From NCBI RefSeq assembly GCF_010723575.1, contig NZ_BLKZ01000001.1, positions 3,286,001 through 3,350,000 on the forward strand: a DNA stretch of 64,000 nt, given 5' to 3'. Each line of letters starts with the position of its first letter. Position 1 is the first letter of the stretch. This DNA is from Mycobacterium bourgelatii (GTDB lineage Bacteria; Actinomycetota; Actinomycetes; Mycobacteriales; Mycobacteriaceae). Below are positions 1 through 8,588 of this stretch, one piece after another. The notes under the pieces are model-generated. The model made no database searches. It was given only the letters and a program-made list of their open reading frames with translations, and was not told the origin of the DNA. The position numbers were made by a program, and so were the translations under genes.

Positions 1-1
1 G

Positions 2-22
2 TTCACGCTGGTCAAGCAGTAG
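2..22 (+). CDS. 3' end of an unidentified gene (partial)
   Basis: The first bases read F-T-L-V-K-Q followed by TAG in frame 2. This may be the last six codons of a gene that begins outside the window and converges on the SDR gene, whose stop codon begins at the next base. Too little is visible to name it, and the frame could be open by chance. Confidence 0.25.
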   Translation, partial: FTLVKQ

Positions 23-862
23 CTACAGAATCGGCCTGCCGCCGGTGACGGCGACCCGGGCCCCGGAGATGTAGCTCGCGTCGTCGGAGGCCAACAGCAC
101 GTAGACCGCGGCCAACTCCGCCGGCTGACCGGCACGCCCCAGCGGCACGTTGTCGCCGAACGCCTTCACCTTCTCCGGCGACATGGTCGCGGGAATCAGC
201 GGCGTCCACACCGGGCCCGGCGCCACGCTGTTGACCCGAATGCCTTGCGGCCCAAGAAGTTGGGCCAGACTGGCCGAGAAGTTGGCTATCGCCGCCTTGG
301 TGGCGGCATATGGGGCCAGGGTGGGGTTGGGCGAGTCGGAATTCACCGACGAACTGCCGATGATCGACGCACCGGCCTTCATGTGCGGCAGCGCCGCCTT
401 GGCCAGATAGAAATAGGCTCCCACGTTGAGTTTGAACGTGTAGTCCCATTCCTCGTCGGAGATTTCCTCGAGCGTCTCGTGCATCATCTGGTAGGCCGCG
501 TTGTTGACCAGGACGTCGATCTGACCGAACTCCGACACCGCGCGATCGACAACGGCACGACAATGGTCCGGGTCGGAAAGGTCGCCTTTGACCAGCACGC
601 ACTTGCGCCCGGCGTCCTCCACATATCGTGCGACGGCTTGGGCGTCCTCGTCCTCGTTCAGATAGGAGATCAGCACGTCGGCGCCTTCTCGCGCGTAGGC
701 GATTGCGACGGCGCGGCCAATGCCGCTGTCACCGCCGGTGATAACGGCGCTCTTACCGACCAGTTTTCCCGAACCGACGTAGCTCTGCTCGCCGCAATCC
801 GGGACCGGATCCATGCGGGCCTGAATGCCCGGGACGGCCTGTTGCTGCTCGGGAAATCCCAT
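23..862 (-). CDS. SDR-family NAD(P)-dependent oxidoreductase
   Basis: A classical short-chain dehydrogenase/reductase of about 279 residues with a 40-residue N-terminal extension. The nucleotide-binding motif TGGDSGIG and the NNA motif are clear. The catalytic part has GSSSVNS followed by YAATK (Tyr-x3-Lys), then a PGPVWTP segment. The extension and overall shape resemble the YghA-like SDR group; the substrate cannot be read from sequence. I chose the ATG at 862 because AGGAAG sits at good spacing upstream; a GTG at 904 in the same frame has no ribosome binding site. It stands alone, with a strong hairpin separating it from katG. Confidence 0.85.
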   Translation of the reverse strand: MGFPEQQQAVPGIQARMDPVPDCGEQSYVGSGKLVGKSAVITGGDSGIGRAVAIAYAREGADVLISYLNEDEDAQAVARYVEDAGRKCVLVKGDLSDPDHCRAVVDRAVSEFGQIDVLVNNAAYQMMHETLEEISDEEWDYTFKLNVGAYFYLAKAALPHMKAGASIIGSSSVNSDSPNPTLAPYAATKAAIANFSASLAQLLGPQGIRVNSVAPGPVWTPLIPATMSPEKVKAFGDNVPLGRAGQPAELAAVYVLLASDDASYISGARVAVTGGRPIL

Positions 863-969
863 GCGCTGCTTCCTATCTGTTACGGCTGCCACGTCGGTTG
901 TCACCGGGAGGGGTAGCCGGTGCGGGCTCGGATAAACCCGACGACGTGCGCAAACCAGACACAGACGAC

Positions 970-1000
970 GACACCCCGCGGGGCTGGCCCGCGGGGTGTC
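970..1000 (-). terminator. Strong hairpin terminator downstream of katG
   Basis: A perfect 13-bp stem (GACACCCCGCGGG paired with its complement) with a GCTGG loop begins 26 nt beyond the katG stop. There is no T tract, as is usual for mycobacterial intrinsic terminators. It would end the furA-katG transcript. Confidence 0.75.
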
Positions 1001-1026
1001 GACCGAGCGATGGTTAGTTCAGATGG

Positions 1027-3264
1027 CTACTTCAGGTCGAACCGGTCGTTGTTCATGACCTTGACCCAGGCCGCGACGAAGTCCTCGACGAACTTGCCGC
1101 CGTTGTCGTCCTGCGCGTACACCTCGGCGAGGCCCCGCAGCACCGAATTCGAGCCGAACACAAGGTCATTGGCGGTAGCGGTCCACTTGCGCGTCCCGGT
1201 AGCCCGATCGAATCCCTCGTAGACGTTCTCCGCGGTCTCCGACGCCTTCCACTCCGTGTTCATATCGAGCAGGTTGACGAAGAAGTCGTTGGTCAACGCG
1301 CCGACCTTGTCGGTGAACACACCGTGCTTGCTGCCACCGTGATTGGCACCAAGGGCCCGCAGACCACCGACCAGGACCGTGAGCTCGGGAGCGGTCACGC
1401 CCAGGAGGTAAGCCCGCTCGATCAACAACTGTTCGAGCGGCGCCTTCTCGCCGGGTCGGACGTAGTTGCGGAACCCGTCGGCCCGCGGTTCGAGCACCGC
1501 GAACGACTCCACATCGGTGAGCTCCTGCGTGGTGTCGGTCCGTCCGGGCGCAAAATGCACCGAGATCTCGTAGCCGGCGTCCTTGGCCGCCTTCTCGACG
1601 GCGGCGGACCCGGCCAGCACGATCAGGTCGGCCAACGAGATCTTCTTTCCCCCGGAGGCGGACGCGTTGAAGTCGGCCTGGATCTTCTCCAAAACCGGCA
1701 GCACCTTGTCCAGCTCGGACGGCTCGTTGATCTCCCAGTTCCGCTGCGGTTCGAGACGCAACCGCGCCCCGTTGGCGCCGCCGCGCTTGTCGGTGTTGCG
1801 GTAACTGCCCGCAGACGACCACGCCGTCTTCACCAGCTGCTGAACCGTCAGACCGGACTCGAGCACCTTGGCCTTGAGGTCCGCGACGTCCTGCTCGTCG
1901 ACCAGCGGGTGATCCACGGGCGGAACGGGATCCTGCCAGAGCTGCGGCTCGGGAATCCAGGGGCCGAGGTAACGGGAGATCGGTCCCATGTCGCGGTGCA
2001 GCAGCTTGTACCAGGCCTTGGCGAACGCGTCGGCCAACTCGTCGGGGTTCTTCAACCAACGGCTGGTGATCTCGCGGTAGATCGGGTCCTCGCGCAACGA
2101 GACGTCGGTGACCAGCATCGTGGGGTTGCGGCCAGGTCCGCCGAACGGATCCGGGATCGTGCCCGCACCGGTACCGTCCTTCGCCGTGTACTGCCAGGCT
2201 CCGGCGGGGCTCTTGGTCAGTTCCCACTCGTAGCCGTACAGGTTTTCCAGGAAGGTGTTGTCCCACTTGGTCGGTGTGGGCGTCCAGACCACCTCAAGGC
2301 CGCTCGTGATCGCGTCCTTGCCAGCTCCGCTGCCGTACGAGCTCTTCCAGCCCAAGCCCTGCTGCTCGATCGGGGCGGCCTCCGGCTCTGGTCCGACCAG
2401 GTCGGCGTCGCCGGCACCGTGCGTCTTGCCGAAGCTGTGCCCGCCAACGATGAGGGCGGCCGTCTCCTCGTCGTTCATGGCCATCCGGCCGAACGTCTCG
2501 CGGATGTCTTTCGCCGCGGCGATGGGATCCGGTTTGCCTTCGGGGCCTTCGGGATTGACGTAGATCAGGCCCATCGTGGTCGCGCCGTACGGCTGGGCGA
2601 GTTCGCGCTCGCCGGAGTAGCGCTTGCTGGTGCCCAACCATTCGTCCTCTTCGCCGAAGAGGACTTCCTCGGGTTCTGAGACGTCGGGCCGTCCGAAGGC
2701 AAACCCAAAGGTTTTGAATCCCATGTGCTCCAGGGCGACGTTGCCGGCGAGCACCAGCAGATCCGCCCAGGAGATCTTGTTGCCGTGCTTCTTCTTGACC
2801 GGCCACAGCAGTCGACGCGCCTTGTCCAGATTCGCGTTGTCTGGCCAGCTGTTGAGCGGGGCGAAGCGCTGCAGGCCTTGGCCGGCGCCGCCGCGGCCGT
2901 CGAAAATCCGGTAGGTACCGGCGGCGTGCCAGCTCATCCGGATGAACAGACCGCCGTAGTGGCCGTAGTCGGCCGGCCACCAGTCTTGCGAGGTGGTCAT
3001 GACCGAGATCAGGTCGGCCTTGAGGGCATCCACGTCCAGCTTGGCGAACTCCGCGGCGTAGTCGAAGTCTGCGCCGAAGGGGTTGCCCAACGGGTTCTGT
3101 GGGTGCAGCTTGGATACATCGACCTGGTTGGGCCACCAGTCTTGGTTCCTCAGTGGCGCCCCTTCCTTCGGCTTAGGAGAGGGGATTGCCGGATTTTCGC
3201 TCTCGCTGGTGCTCGCCGACTCATTGGGGGCGGGCGGGCGGCTATCAGAGGTATCGGTTGACAC
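1027..3264 (-). CDS. katG: Catalase-peroxidase KatG
   Basis: Bifunctional haem catalase-peroxidase of 745 residues, close to the usual KatG length, which removes peroxide and in tuberculosis activates isoniazid. The distal residues Arg109, Trp112 and His113 lie in FIRMSWHAAGTYR. Tyr235 and Met261 can form the Met-Tyr-Trp adduct with Trp112. The proximal haem ligand is His276 in VGGHSFGKTHG. Ser321 (KDAITSG) matches M. tuberculosis Ser315, so the wild-type residue is present. The GTG start at 3264 has AAGGA six bases upstream; a nearby ATG is followed at once by a stop. It lies 33 bp after furA, the conserved mycobacterial operon order, and should be derepressed with furA under oxidative stress. 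Confidence 0.97.
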   Translation of the reverse strand: MSTDTSDSRPPAPNESASTSESENPAIPSPKPKEGAPLRNQDWWPNQVDVSKLHPQNPLGNPFGADFDYAAEFAKLDVDALKADLISVMTTSQDWWPADYGHYGGLFIRMSWHAAGTYRIFDGRGGAGQGLQRFAPLNSWPDNANLDKARRLLWPVKKKHGNKISWADLLVLAGNVALEHMGFKTFGFAFGRPDVSEPEEVLFGEEDEWLGTSKRYSGERELAQPYGATTMGLIYVNPEGPEGKPDPIAAAKDIRETFGRMAMNDEETAALIVGGHSFGKTHGAGDADLVGPEPEAAPIEQQGLGWKSSYGSGAGKDAITSGLEVVWTPTPTKWDNTFLENLYGYEWELTKSPAGAWQYTAKDGTGAGTIPDPFGGPGRNPTMLVTDVSLREDPIYREITSRWLKNPDELADAFAKAWYKLLHRDMGPISRYLGPWIPEPQLWQDPVPPVDHPLVDEQDVADLKAKVLESGLTVQQLVKTAWSSAGSYRNTDKRGGANGARLRLEPQRNWEINEPSELDKVLPVLEKIQADFNASASGGKKISLADLIVLAGSAAVEKAAKDAGYEISVHFAPGRTDTTQELTDVESFAVLEPRADGFRNYVRPGEKAPLEQLLIERAYLLGVTAPELTVLVGGLRALGANHGGSKHGVFTDKVGALTNDFFVNLLDMNTEWKASETAENVYEGFDRATGTRKWTATANDLVFGSNSVLRGLAEVYAQDDNGGKFVEDFVAAWVKVMNNDRFDLK

Positions 3265-3297
3265 TACATTCCTTCCAGTGAGTTGAATCGGGCTGAA

Positions 3298-3738
3298 TTA
3301 CGAACGGACGGTGGAACATTCGGGACACAGGCCCCAATAGATGACTTCGGCCTCAACGAGAACGAAGCCATCCAAGATGTTTTCGTCGTCAGACGGTGTC
3401 AGGCAGGGCGCCTCACCCACCGCGCAGTCGACATCGGCAATGACACCGCACGACCGGCACACCACGTGGTGATGGTTGTCTCCGACCCGCGACTCGTAGC
3501 GGGCGACCATACCCAGCGGTTGTATACGCCGTACCAAACCAACTGCGGTCAGTGCGTTGAGCACGTCGTAGACGGCTTGTCGGGAAACCTCGGGGAGGCC
3601 GACCCGCACTGCCGAAAAGATCGTTTCGGTATCTGCGTGTGGATGGGCATACACCGCCTCCAGGACCGCAATCCTGGGCCGGGTCACACGCAGTTCGGCC
3701 ATTCGCAGCCGGTCGGCGTAGTCCGCCGTTGAGGGCAC
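3298..3738 (-). CDS. furA: Ferric-uptake-type redox repressor FurA
   Basis: A Fur-family repressor of 146 residues that in mycobacteria controls its own promoter and katG. Visible features are the DNA-recognition segment SRQAVYDVLNAL, the metal-site stretch GDNHHHVVCRSCG, and a C-terminal CPEC. The frame is open further upstream, but I chose the GTG at 3738 because the protein then begins at VPSTADYADRLR, matching the known FurA N-terminus. A -35/-10 pair also places transcription start almost on this codon, giving a leaderless message as reported for M. tuberculosis furA. It is co-transcribed with katG, 33 bp downstream. Confidence 0.93.
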   Translation of the reverse strand: MPSTADYADRLRMAELRVTRPRIAVLEAVYAHPHADTETIFSAVRVGLPEVSRQAVYDVLNALTAVGLVRRIQPLGMVARYESRVGDNHHHVVCRSCGVIADVDCAVGEAPCLTPSDDENILDGFVLVEAEVIYWGLCPECSTVRS

Positions 3739-3745
3739 GTCGTCA

Positions 3746-3774
3746 TCAATACGCCCCTTTCTGGACCGAGTCAA
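3746..3774 (-). promoter_or_regulatory. furA-katG promoter (leaderless)
   Basis: On the minus strand, TTGACT (3774-3769) and TATTGA (3751-3746) are separated by 17 bp, a near-consensus SigA pair. Transcription would start at about 3738-3740, on the furA GTG. The -35 lies inside the palindrome GAGTC-TT-GACTC (3768-3779), a candidate repressor site. Confidence 0.7.
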
Positions 3775-3836
3775 GACTCGATGGAGATGTGTCTTGGGCG
3801 GCCGCGAATAACGTTGTAATGCAAGCGCTTTGGTGC

Positions 3837-3892
3837 CGAACGTCACGCTGGCGCGGCGCTGGGATGCGATTGACGCGCTAGCGTGACGTTCG
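3837..3892. repeat. 19-bp inverted repeat between the furA promoter and the DUF1906 gene
   Basis: The arms CGAACGTCACGCTGGCGCG (3837-3855) and its complement (3874-3892) differ at one base and are separated by 18 nt. The element lies between divergent genes, so it is not a normal terminator. It could be a cruciform or a regulator binding site. Its core GCGTGACGTTCG has the look of a short mycobacterial intergenic palindrome. Confidence 0.7.
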
Positions 3893-3962
3893 ACGGACAA
3901 CGGGTGGCCTTCGCCCCGCGACGAAACCTTGTCCATTTAGCGCCGTTTGTTACCATCACGCG

Positions 3963-4760
3963 ATGTCCGAATCGGCCGTGCCGCGCGAAGTCGGCGCTCA
4001 CCGCACCGCTACCCGACGTGACGTCTTCAAATACGCCCTGGCGCCGGTCCTGCTTGGCGGCCTGGCCCCACTGGCCGCAATGTCGACAGCCCCGCCGTCA
4101 TCGGCCGCCGGCATACAGCTCATCGACTTTGCCGAGCGGCGCATCGCACCCGAAGAGATCAAAGCGGCAGGCTATGCCGGGGTGGTCAACTACGTATCCG
4201 AATGTCGGCCCGGCGCGAACTTCGAGGCGAAGCCGCTCACCCGCGCATACGCGGACTCGCTACGCGCGGCCGGACTGCACATCGTCAGCAACTACCAGTA
4301 CGGCAAACCAGGGTGGCCCAACGCGCCGTCGGACTACACCCGCGGGTACGACGGCGGCGTGGCCGATGCGCGCACGGCACAGGCCATACACGCGGCCGCC
4401 GGCGGACCCGGTTCGGCTCCGATCTTCTTCAGCGTCGACGAGGACATCAATCAGGGCACGTGGAATGACGTTGCGCTGCAATGGCTTCGAGGGATCAACT
4501 CGGTGCTGGGCGTGGAGCGCACCGGCATCTACGGACATGCGAACGCATGCGCGTGGGCGATCAGAGACGGTGTGATCGGCCGTTCGTCGACGCCGGGACA
4601 CTGGTGGGCCTGGCAGACAATCGCGTGGTCGCACGGCGTGCGCGAGTCCAGAGCGGTGCTCCTGCAGTCGGTGGTCGAAGGCCCCGTCCTCGGCGGCATC
4701 GTGGTCGACGTCGACGACGTTCTTGCCGACGATTTCGGGCAGTGGGCCTTCGTTCGCTGA
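3963..4760 (+). CDS. Tat-exported DUF1906 glycoside-hydrolase-like protein (Rv2525c-like)
   Basis: A 265-residue protein resembling M. tuberculosis Rv2525c, a Tat substrate with a DUF1906 TIM-barrel fold. The N-terminus has a twin-arginine motif (TRRDVFKYA, residues 19-27) followed by a hydrophobic stretch and an Ala-rich cleavage region near residue 50. The mature part starts GIQLIDFAERR and carries SVDEDIN and WQTIAWSHG, consistent with an acidic active-site pocket. It probably acts outside the membrane on the cell wall; the enzymatic activity is inferred, not shown. It is transcribed away from furA and ends 11 bp from the convergent permease gene. Confidence 0.85.
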   Translation: MSESAVPREVGAHRTATRRDVFKYALAPVLLGGLAPLAAMSTAPPSSAAGIQLIDFAERRIAPEEIKAAGYAGVVNYVSECRPGANFEAKPLTRAYADSLRAAGLHIVSNYQYGKPGWPNAPSDYTRGYDGGVADARTAQAIHAAAGGPGSAPIFFSVDEDINQGTWNDVALQWLRGINSVLGVERTGIYGHANACAWAIRDGVIGRSSTPGHWWAWQTIAWSHGVRESRAVLLQSVVEGPVLGGIVVDVDDVLADDFGQWAFVR

Positions 4761-4771
4761 CCTTCGAGCGG

Positions 4772-6187
4772 CTAACGCTCTGTCTGCGGCACCATGCGTT
4801 TCCGAGTTTGGAAGAAGTGAACGTAGGCCAAGGCCGGCACCACGACGAAGGTGAGCACCACCAGCGTGATCGAGAAGTAGTTCGGTCCGTCACCGGTCGC
4901 GAAGATGGACCGGTAGTCGAAGGACACCGCAAGCACCAGCGAGATCACCACCGCGAAAATCGGTAACACCTTGTCGGTGAAACTATTTCGCGGTACCGAC
5001 GCATGCTCTATCGCTTTGGAGCGGGCCAGGGCAATGAGGGCTATCGGCACGATGACGAACTGAATGAAGCGGGCGATCACGGCCAGGCCGGTAAGGCTGG
5101 CGCTGTCGAACCGCAGCGACAACGGGAACGCGATCGCCAACGACGCGGTGATCGCAAAAGCGATCATCGGCACACCGAAGCGATTCGTGCGCGACAGACC
5201 GGTCGGCAGCACCCTCCCGTCCGCGAGGGCGGTCCACAGTCGCGGCGCACCGAACGAGGCGGCCACATTGATGCCGAACATCGATACCAGCGCTCCGACG
5301 ATGACGACCGTCCGGAAAGTGTCGTTATCGATGGGCGCGGCCAGTTTGACGATGTCGTGGGATGCCACCACGTCGTCCGCCCCGAGCAGCATCGCCACCC
5401 CCAAGGCGAGCAGATAGATCACGCAGACGGACAAGACCGCCAGCGGTATGGCCCGGGGCAAATTGCGGTCCGGATCTTTCATTTCCTCGGCCGCGTTCGC
5501 GATCGACTCGAACCCGGTGAATGCGTACAGCGCGGCGATGGTGGCAAGCGCCAGGCTCGACACCGTGCTGGTGCCCATCTCGACGGCACCGAAGAAGGAA
5601 AAGGGTTTGGGTTCATACGCCGAACGAGACGTTCCATAGTCGTTCACGTGCTGGGTGAGGATGATCCACAACCCGCCGATCACGAAGATCGACAGCGCGC
5701 ACACTTTGCCGAGTGTCGAAATCCCGTTGGCCCACTCGATCACCCGGTTGCCGAACAGGTTGATTACCAACAGCACCCCGATGAAGCCGCAGAAAGTCAG
5801 GGTCTTGACGCTGAGCAGTTGGTCGCTGTCGGCCCACGTGCGACCGGGAAAGACGACCTTCAACAGCGTTGAAACAAAAAGGGAAGCGAGAACCCCCCAC
5901 GCGATGGAGGCCGTAATCGCATGCGTCACACCGACGTAGATGCCAATCCTGCGGCCAAAGGCCGCGGTCGTGTACGCGTAGGACGCACCATTTGTCCTGA
6001 CGTACCGCGCCGCCGTCGCGAACACCATTGCCATCACGCCCGCAAAGAGGCCCGCCAAGATGTAGGCCATCGGCGCGAGCGGACCGGCAAGCTTGATCAC
6101 GGCACCCGGCGTCAGGAAGATACCGGCGCCGATTATCGCGTTGACGCCGAGCATGACGACGCTCCAGAAGCCAAGCTTGCTTACCAA
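4772..6187 (-). CDS. APC-superfamily amino acid permease
   Basis: A 471-residue integral membrane protein with about twelve hydrophobic segments. The opening VMLGVNAIIGAGIFLTPG is the typical first helix of amino acid-polyamine-organocation permeases, and FTGFESIANAAEEMKDPDRN is the conserved TM6-loop region. It resembles Rv1999c-type mycobacterial permeases; the substrate is unknown. I took the TTG at 6187, with AGAGG upstream; no ATG or GTG gives a full first helix. It is convergent with the DUF1906 gene. Confidence 0.88.
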   Translation of the reverse strand: MVSKLGFWSVVMLGVNAIIGAGIFLTPGAVIKLAGPLAPMAYILAGLFAGVMAMVFATAARYVRTNGASYAYTTAAFGRRIGIYVGVTHAITASIAWGVLASLFVSTLLKVVFPGRTWADSDQLLSVKTLTFCGFIGVLLVINLFGNRVIEWANGISTLGKVCALSIFVIGGLWIILTQHVNDYGTSRSAYEPKPFSFFGAVEMGTSTVSSLALATIAALYAFTGFESIANAAEEMKDPDRNLPRAIPLAVLSVCVIYLLALGVAMLLGADDVVASHDIVKLAAPIDNDTFRTVVIVGALVSMFGINVAASFGAPRLWTALADGRVLPTGLSRTNRFGVPMIAFAITASLAIAFPLSLRFDSASLTGLAVIARFIQFVIVPIALIALARSKAIEHASVPRNSFTDKVLPIFAVVISLVLAVSFDYRSIFATGDGPNYFSITLVVLTFVVVPALAYVHFFQTRKRMVPQTER

Positions 6188-6305
6188 AGGTCGCCTCTCA
6201 GTTGGCGATTACGAATACAACGACACGGTCAACGAGTAACAACAAAGGATAACGATTCACTTATCGCGCTGGCTTTGGCGGGCCAGCCGATGACACTGTG
6301 AGCAC

Positions 6306-6518
6306 GTGAGTGTTGACGTGGGGGAGTCGGCGCGCCGGCGTTCGCAGTGGATGGACCGTCGCCCGCTGCGGTGCCAGGGCGGCCATTGGCTGTTGCCCGG
6401 GCACATGATTGTCGCCACAATCTCGTGCTCGTGCGGTCCGCACATCAGCTGGGAATGCGAGTGCGGAGCGACCACTTACGGGCCCCCGCTGCTCGAGTCG
6501 TGCAGCGCCTGCAACTGA
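6306..6518 (+). CDS. Small cysteine-rich protein, possible zinc ribbon
   Basis: A 70-residue protein with a GTG start. After a basic N-terminus it has RCQGGHWLLPG and then CSCG, CECG and CSAC pairs, a pattern suggesting a zinc-binding fold. The Cys spacing and Trp/His content look selected rather than random. I do not recognise a named family. It lies upstream of the lipoprotein gene in the same direction and may share its promoter. Confidence 0.55.
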   Translation: MSVDVGESARRRSQWMDRRPLRCQGGHWLLPGHMIVATISCSCGPHISWECECGATTYGPPLLESCSACN

Positions 6519-6593
6519 ATTTTCTCGCGTTTGAAATTGGCTTTCCCGGTCTATATAGCTATCGACCACGCCAAATTCGGGAAAGGGCCCACG

Positions 6594-6872
6594 ATGAAGC
6601 CAATTGCGCCTATAGCGATCGCGGTCGCCGCGCTGCTGTTCAGCGGGTGTTCGCCCTCGGAAGTCATCAACACCGGCGGCGATACAAAGTGTAAAGACTT
6701 TGTCACGCACGACGAGAAAAAGCAGAACGACGAAGTCAGCAAGATGCTGAAAGACAAGACCGGCACCGAACCCAGTGGTCTCGAGCTCACGGCAACGCGC
6801 ACGTCGGTGTCGGCCTACTGCCAGACGGTGGGGAAGCCGGACAGCAAGATCAGCGAAGCGCCGCACGGCTGA
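6594..6872 (+). CDS. Small lipoprotein, HdeA-like in general layout
   Basis: A 92-residue predicted lipoprotein. The hydrophobic signal ends in the lipobox LFSG-C at residue 19, so the mature N-terminal Cys would be lipidated and the protein anchored outside the membrane. The mature part has two more Cys about 55 residues apart (TKCKDF and AYCQTVG) and is rich in Lys/Asp. This recalls small acid-stress HdeA-type mycobacterial proteins, but that link is a guess. I chose the ATG at 6594 over an upstream in-frame ATG at 6531 because AAAGGG precedes it and the signal peptide then starts the protein. Confidence 0.75.
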   Translation: MKPIAPIAIAVAALLFSGCSPSEVINTGGDTKCKDFVTHDEKKQNDEVSKMLKDKTGTEPSGLELTATRTSVSAYCQTVGKPDSKISEAPHG

Positions 6873-6878
6873 CCGGGC

Positions 6879-6901
6879 GCCGGCGAAATGTTTGCGCCGG
6901 C
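6879..6901 (+). terminator. Hairpin after the lipoprotein gene
   Basis: Arms GCCGGCG and CGCCGGC surround a 9-nt loop, seven bases after the lipoprotein stop codon and before the methyltransferase gene. There is no T tract. Confidence 0.55.
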
Positions 6902-6976
6902 TCACCATCGGGTAACCCGGCGGGGTTTGGCTCGCGACCCGCGCGGCCACTTAGCCGGAAGGCATCCAGATCGACC

Positions 6977-7840
6977 ATGGCTGAGAGGCTGACCCCGCAT
7001 TTCGCCGACGTACAGGCGCATTACGACTTGTCCGACGACTTCTTCAGGCTGTTCCTGGACCCCACCCAGACCTATAGCTGCGCGTATTTCGAACGTGCGG
7101 ACATGACGCTGCAGGAGGCCCAGATCGCCAAGATCGATTTGGCGCTGGGCAAACTGGGGCTGCAGCCCGGCATGACGTTGCTCGACGTCGGCTGCGGGTG
7201 GGGCGCCACCATGCTCCGGGCTATCGAGAAGTACGACGTCAACGTGATCGGATTGACGTTGTCGAAAAACCAGGCCGGCCACGTCCAAAGGTCATTCGAC
7301 GAACTCGACACCCCGCGCACGAAGCGGGTGATGCTGCAGGGGTGGGAAGACTTCAGCGAGCCCGTCGACCGGATCGTGTCGATCGGCGCGTTCGAGCACT
7401 TCGGCCATGACCGTTACGACGACTTCTTCGCGCGCGCAAACAAGATGCTGCCCGACGACGGGGTGATGCTGCTGCACACGATCACCGGCCTGACCAAAGA
7501 GCAGCTTGATGAAACCGGCCTGCCGATCTCGATGGAGAAGATTCGCTTCGTCAAGTTCATCCTCACCGAGATCTTCCCGGGTGGGCGGCTGCCGTCGACC
7601 GTCATGGTGGAAGAGCACGCGGCCGCGGCCGGTTTCACCCTGACCAGGCGCCAATCCCTGCAGCAGCACTACGCAAGGACGCTCGATCTGTGGGCCGAGG
7701 CCCTCGGTGCGCGTGCGGACGAAGCCATCGCGATCCAGTCCGAAGAGGTCTACCAGCGGTACATGAAATACCTGACCGGCTGCGCTGACCTCTTTCGCAG
7801 TGGCTACATCGACGTCAACCAGTTCACCCTGCAGAAGTAG
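6977..7840 (+). CDS. Cyclopropane mycolic acid synthase family methyltransferase
   Basis: A 287-residue SAM-dependent methyltransferase of the CmaA/MmaA/PcaA/UmaA family, which modifies double bonds in mycolic acids of the outer membrane. It opens with HFADVQAHYDLSDDFFRLFLDPTQ-type sequence typical of the family. The SAM-binding loop is LLDVGCGWG (residues 68-76), and FEHFGHDRYDDFF plus FIKF-like FVKFILTEIFPGGRLPS are family hallmarks. Which paralogue it is (umaA, cmaA2 or an mmaA) cannot be settled by eye. Its last 17 bases overlap the end of the convergent DUF899 gene. Confidence 0.93.
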   Translation: MAERLTPHFADVQAHYDLSDDFFRLFLDPTQTYSCAYFERADMTLQEAQIAKIDLALGKLGLQPGMTLLDVGCGWGATMLRAIEKYDVNVIGLTLSKNQAGHVQRSFDELDTPRTKRVMLQGWEDFSEPVDRIVSIGAFEHFGHDRYDDFFARANKMLPDDGVMLLHTITGLTKEQLDETGLPISMEKIRFVKFILTEIFPGGRLPSTVMVEEHAAAAGFTLTRRQSLQQHYARTLDLWAEALGARADEAIAIQSEEVYQRYMKYLTGCADLFRSGYIDVNQFTLQK

Positions 7841-8519
7841 CGGCCGGCCCATAGGCGCGGGCGATGTCGGGCGAATCGAGCCATCCCGAATAGGTTGGCC
7901 GCGCGGGCCAGCCCTCGGGCGAATCGAGCCATTCCTCCTGGCGGCCCCAGGGCAGGACGTCGATCAGCGCGAACGTGTGGCTGAGCTGCTCGGTGCCTCG
8001 ACCGTTGGTATGCCAGGTGCGGTAGACGGTGTCACCGTCGCGCAGGAACACGTTGACCGCGAAGCCGCCACCCGGGGGCGCGTCCATATCGGCTCCGAAC
8101 GGGCTTTCCGACGATGAATACCACTGCATCCGGTTGCCGACCTTGCGCTGGTACGCCAACGCCTCGTCGATGGGCCCATTGGTGACGACGACGAACCGCG
8201 CGTCGTAGTTGTCCAGGAATTCCAGCCGAGTGAACTGGGAAGTGAAGCCGGTACACCCGCCGCACTGCCATTCCGCGCCGTTGGTCCACATGTGGTGGTA
8301 GGTGATGAGTTGAGCACGGCCGTGGAACACGTCGACCAAGCGAACGGGTCCGTCGGCTCCGATCAAGGTGTAATCGGGCAGTTCCACCATCGGTAACCGG
8401 CGCCGTTGTGCGGCGATGGCGTCCAGCTCGCGAGTAGCTGCCTTCTCGCGTTTGCGCAGGTCGTCGAGTGCGGCGCGCCAGGTCTGCTGGTCGACGACGG
8501 GGGGTAGTGCGTTGGTCAT
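7824..8519 (-). CDS. DUF899 thioredoxin-like protein
   Basis: A 231-residue member of the DUF899 family, which has a thioredoxin-like fold of unknown substrate. The N-terminal helical segment (LRKREKAATRELDAIAAQRRRLPMV, given here only as location residues 21-45) is typical. The motif EWQCGGCTGF places a CxxC at Cys86 and Cys89, and the C-terminal region has a conserved RGTEQLSHTF stretch before the last strand. It is convergent with, and overlaps by 17 nt, the mycolic acid methyltransferase gene. Confidence 0.85.
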   Translation of the reverse strand: MTNALPPVVDQQTWRAALDDLRKREKAATRELDAIAAQRRRLPMVELPDYTLIGADGPVRLVDVFHGRAQLITYHHMWTNGAEWQCGGCTGFTSQFTRLEFLDNYDARFVVVTNGPIDEALAYQRKVGNRMQWYSSSESPFGADMDAPPGGGFAVNVFLRDGDTVYRTWHTNGRGTEQLSHTFALIDVLPWGRQEEWLDSPEGWPARPTYSGWLDSPDIARAYGPAATSAG

Positions 8520-8588
8520 GCGAATCCACCTTTGCTGATCGAGGCTCGAGGCGTCCTTACAGGTATGGACCGTCGAGCCGCCGAAAAG

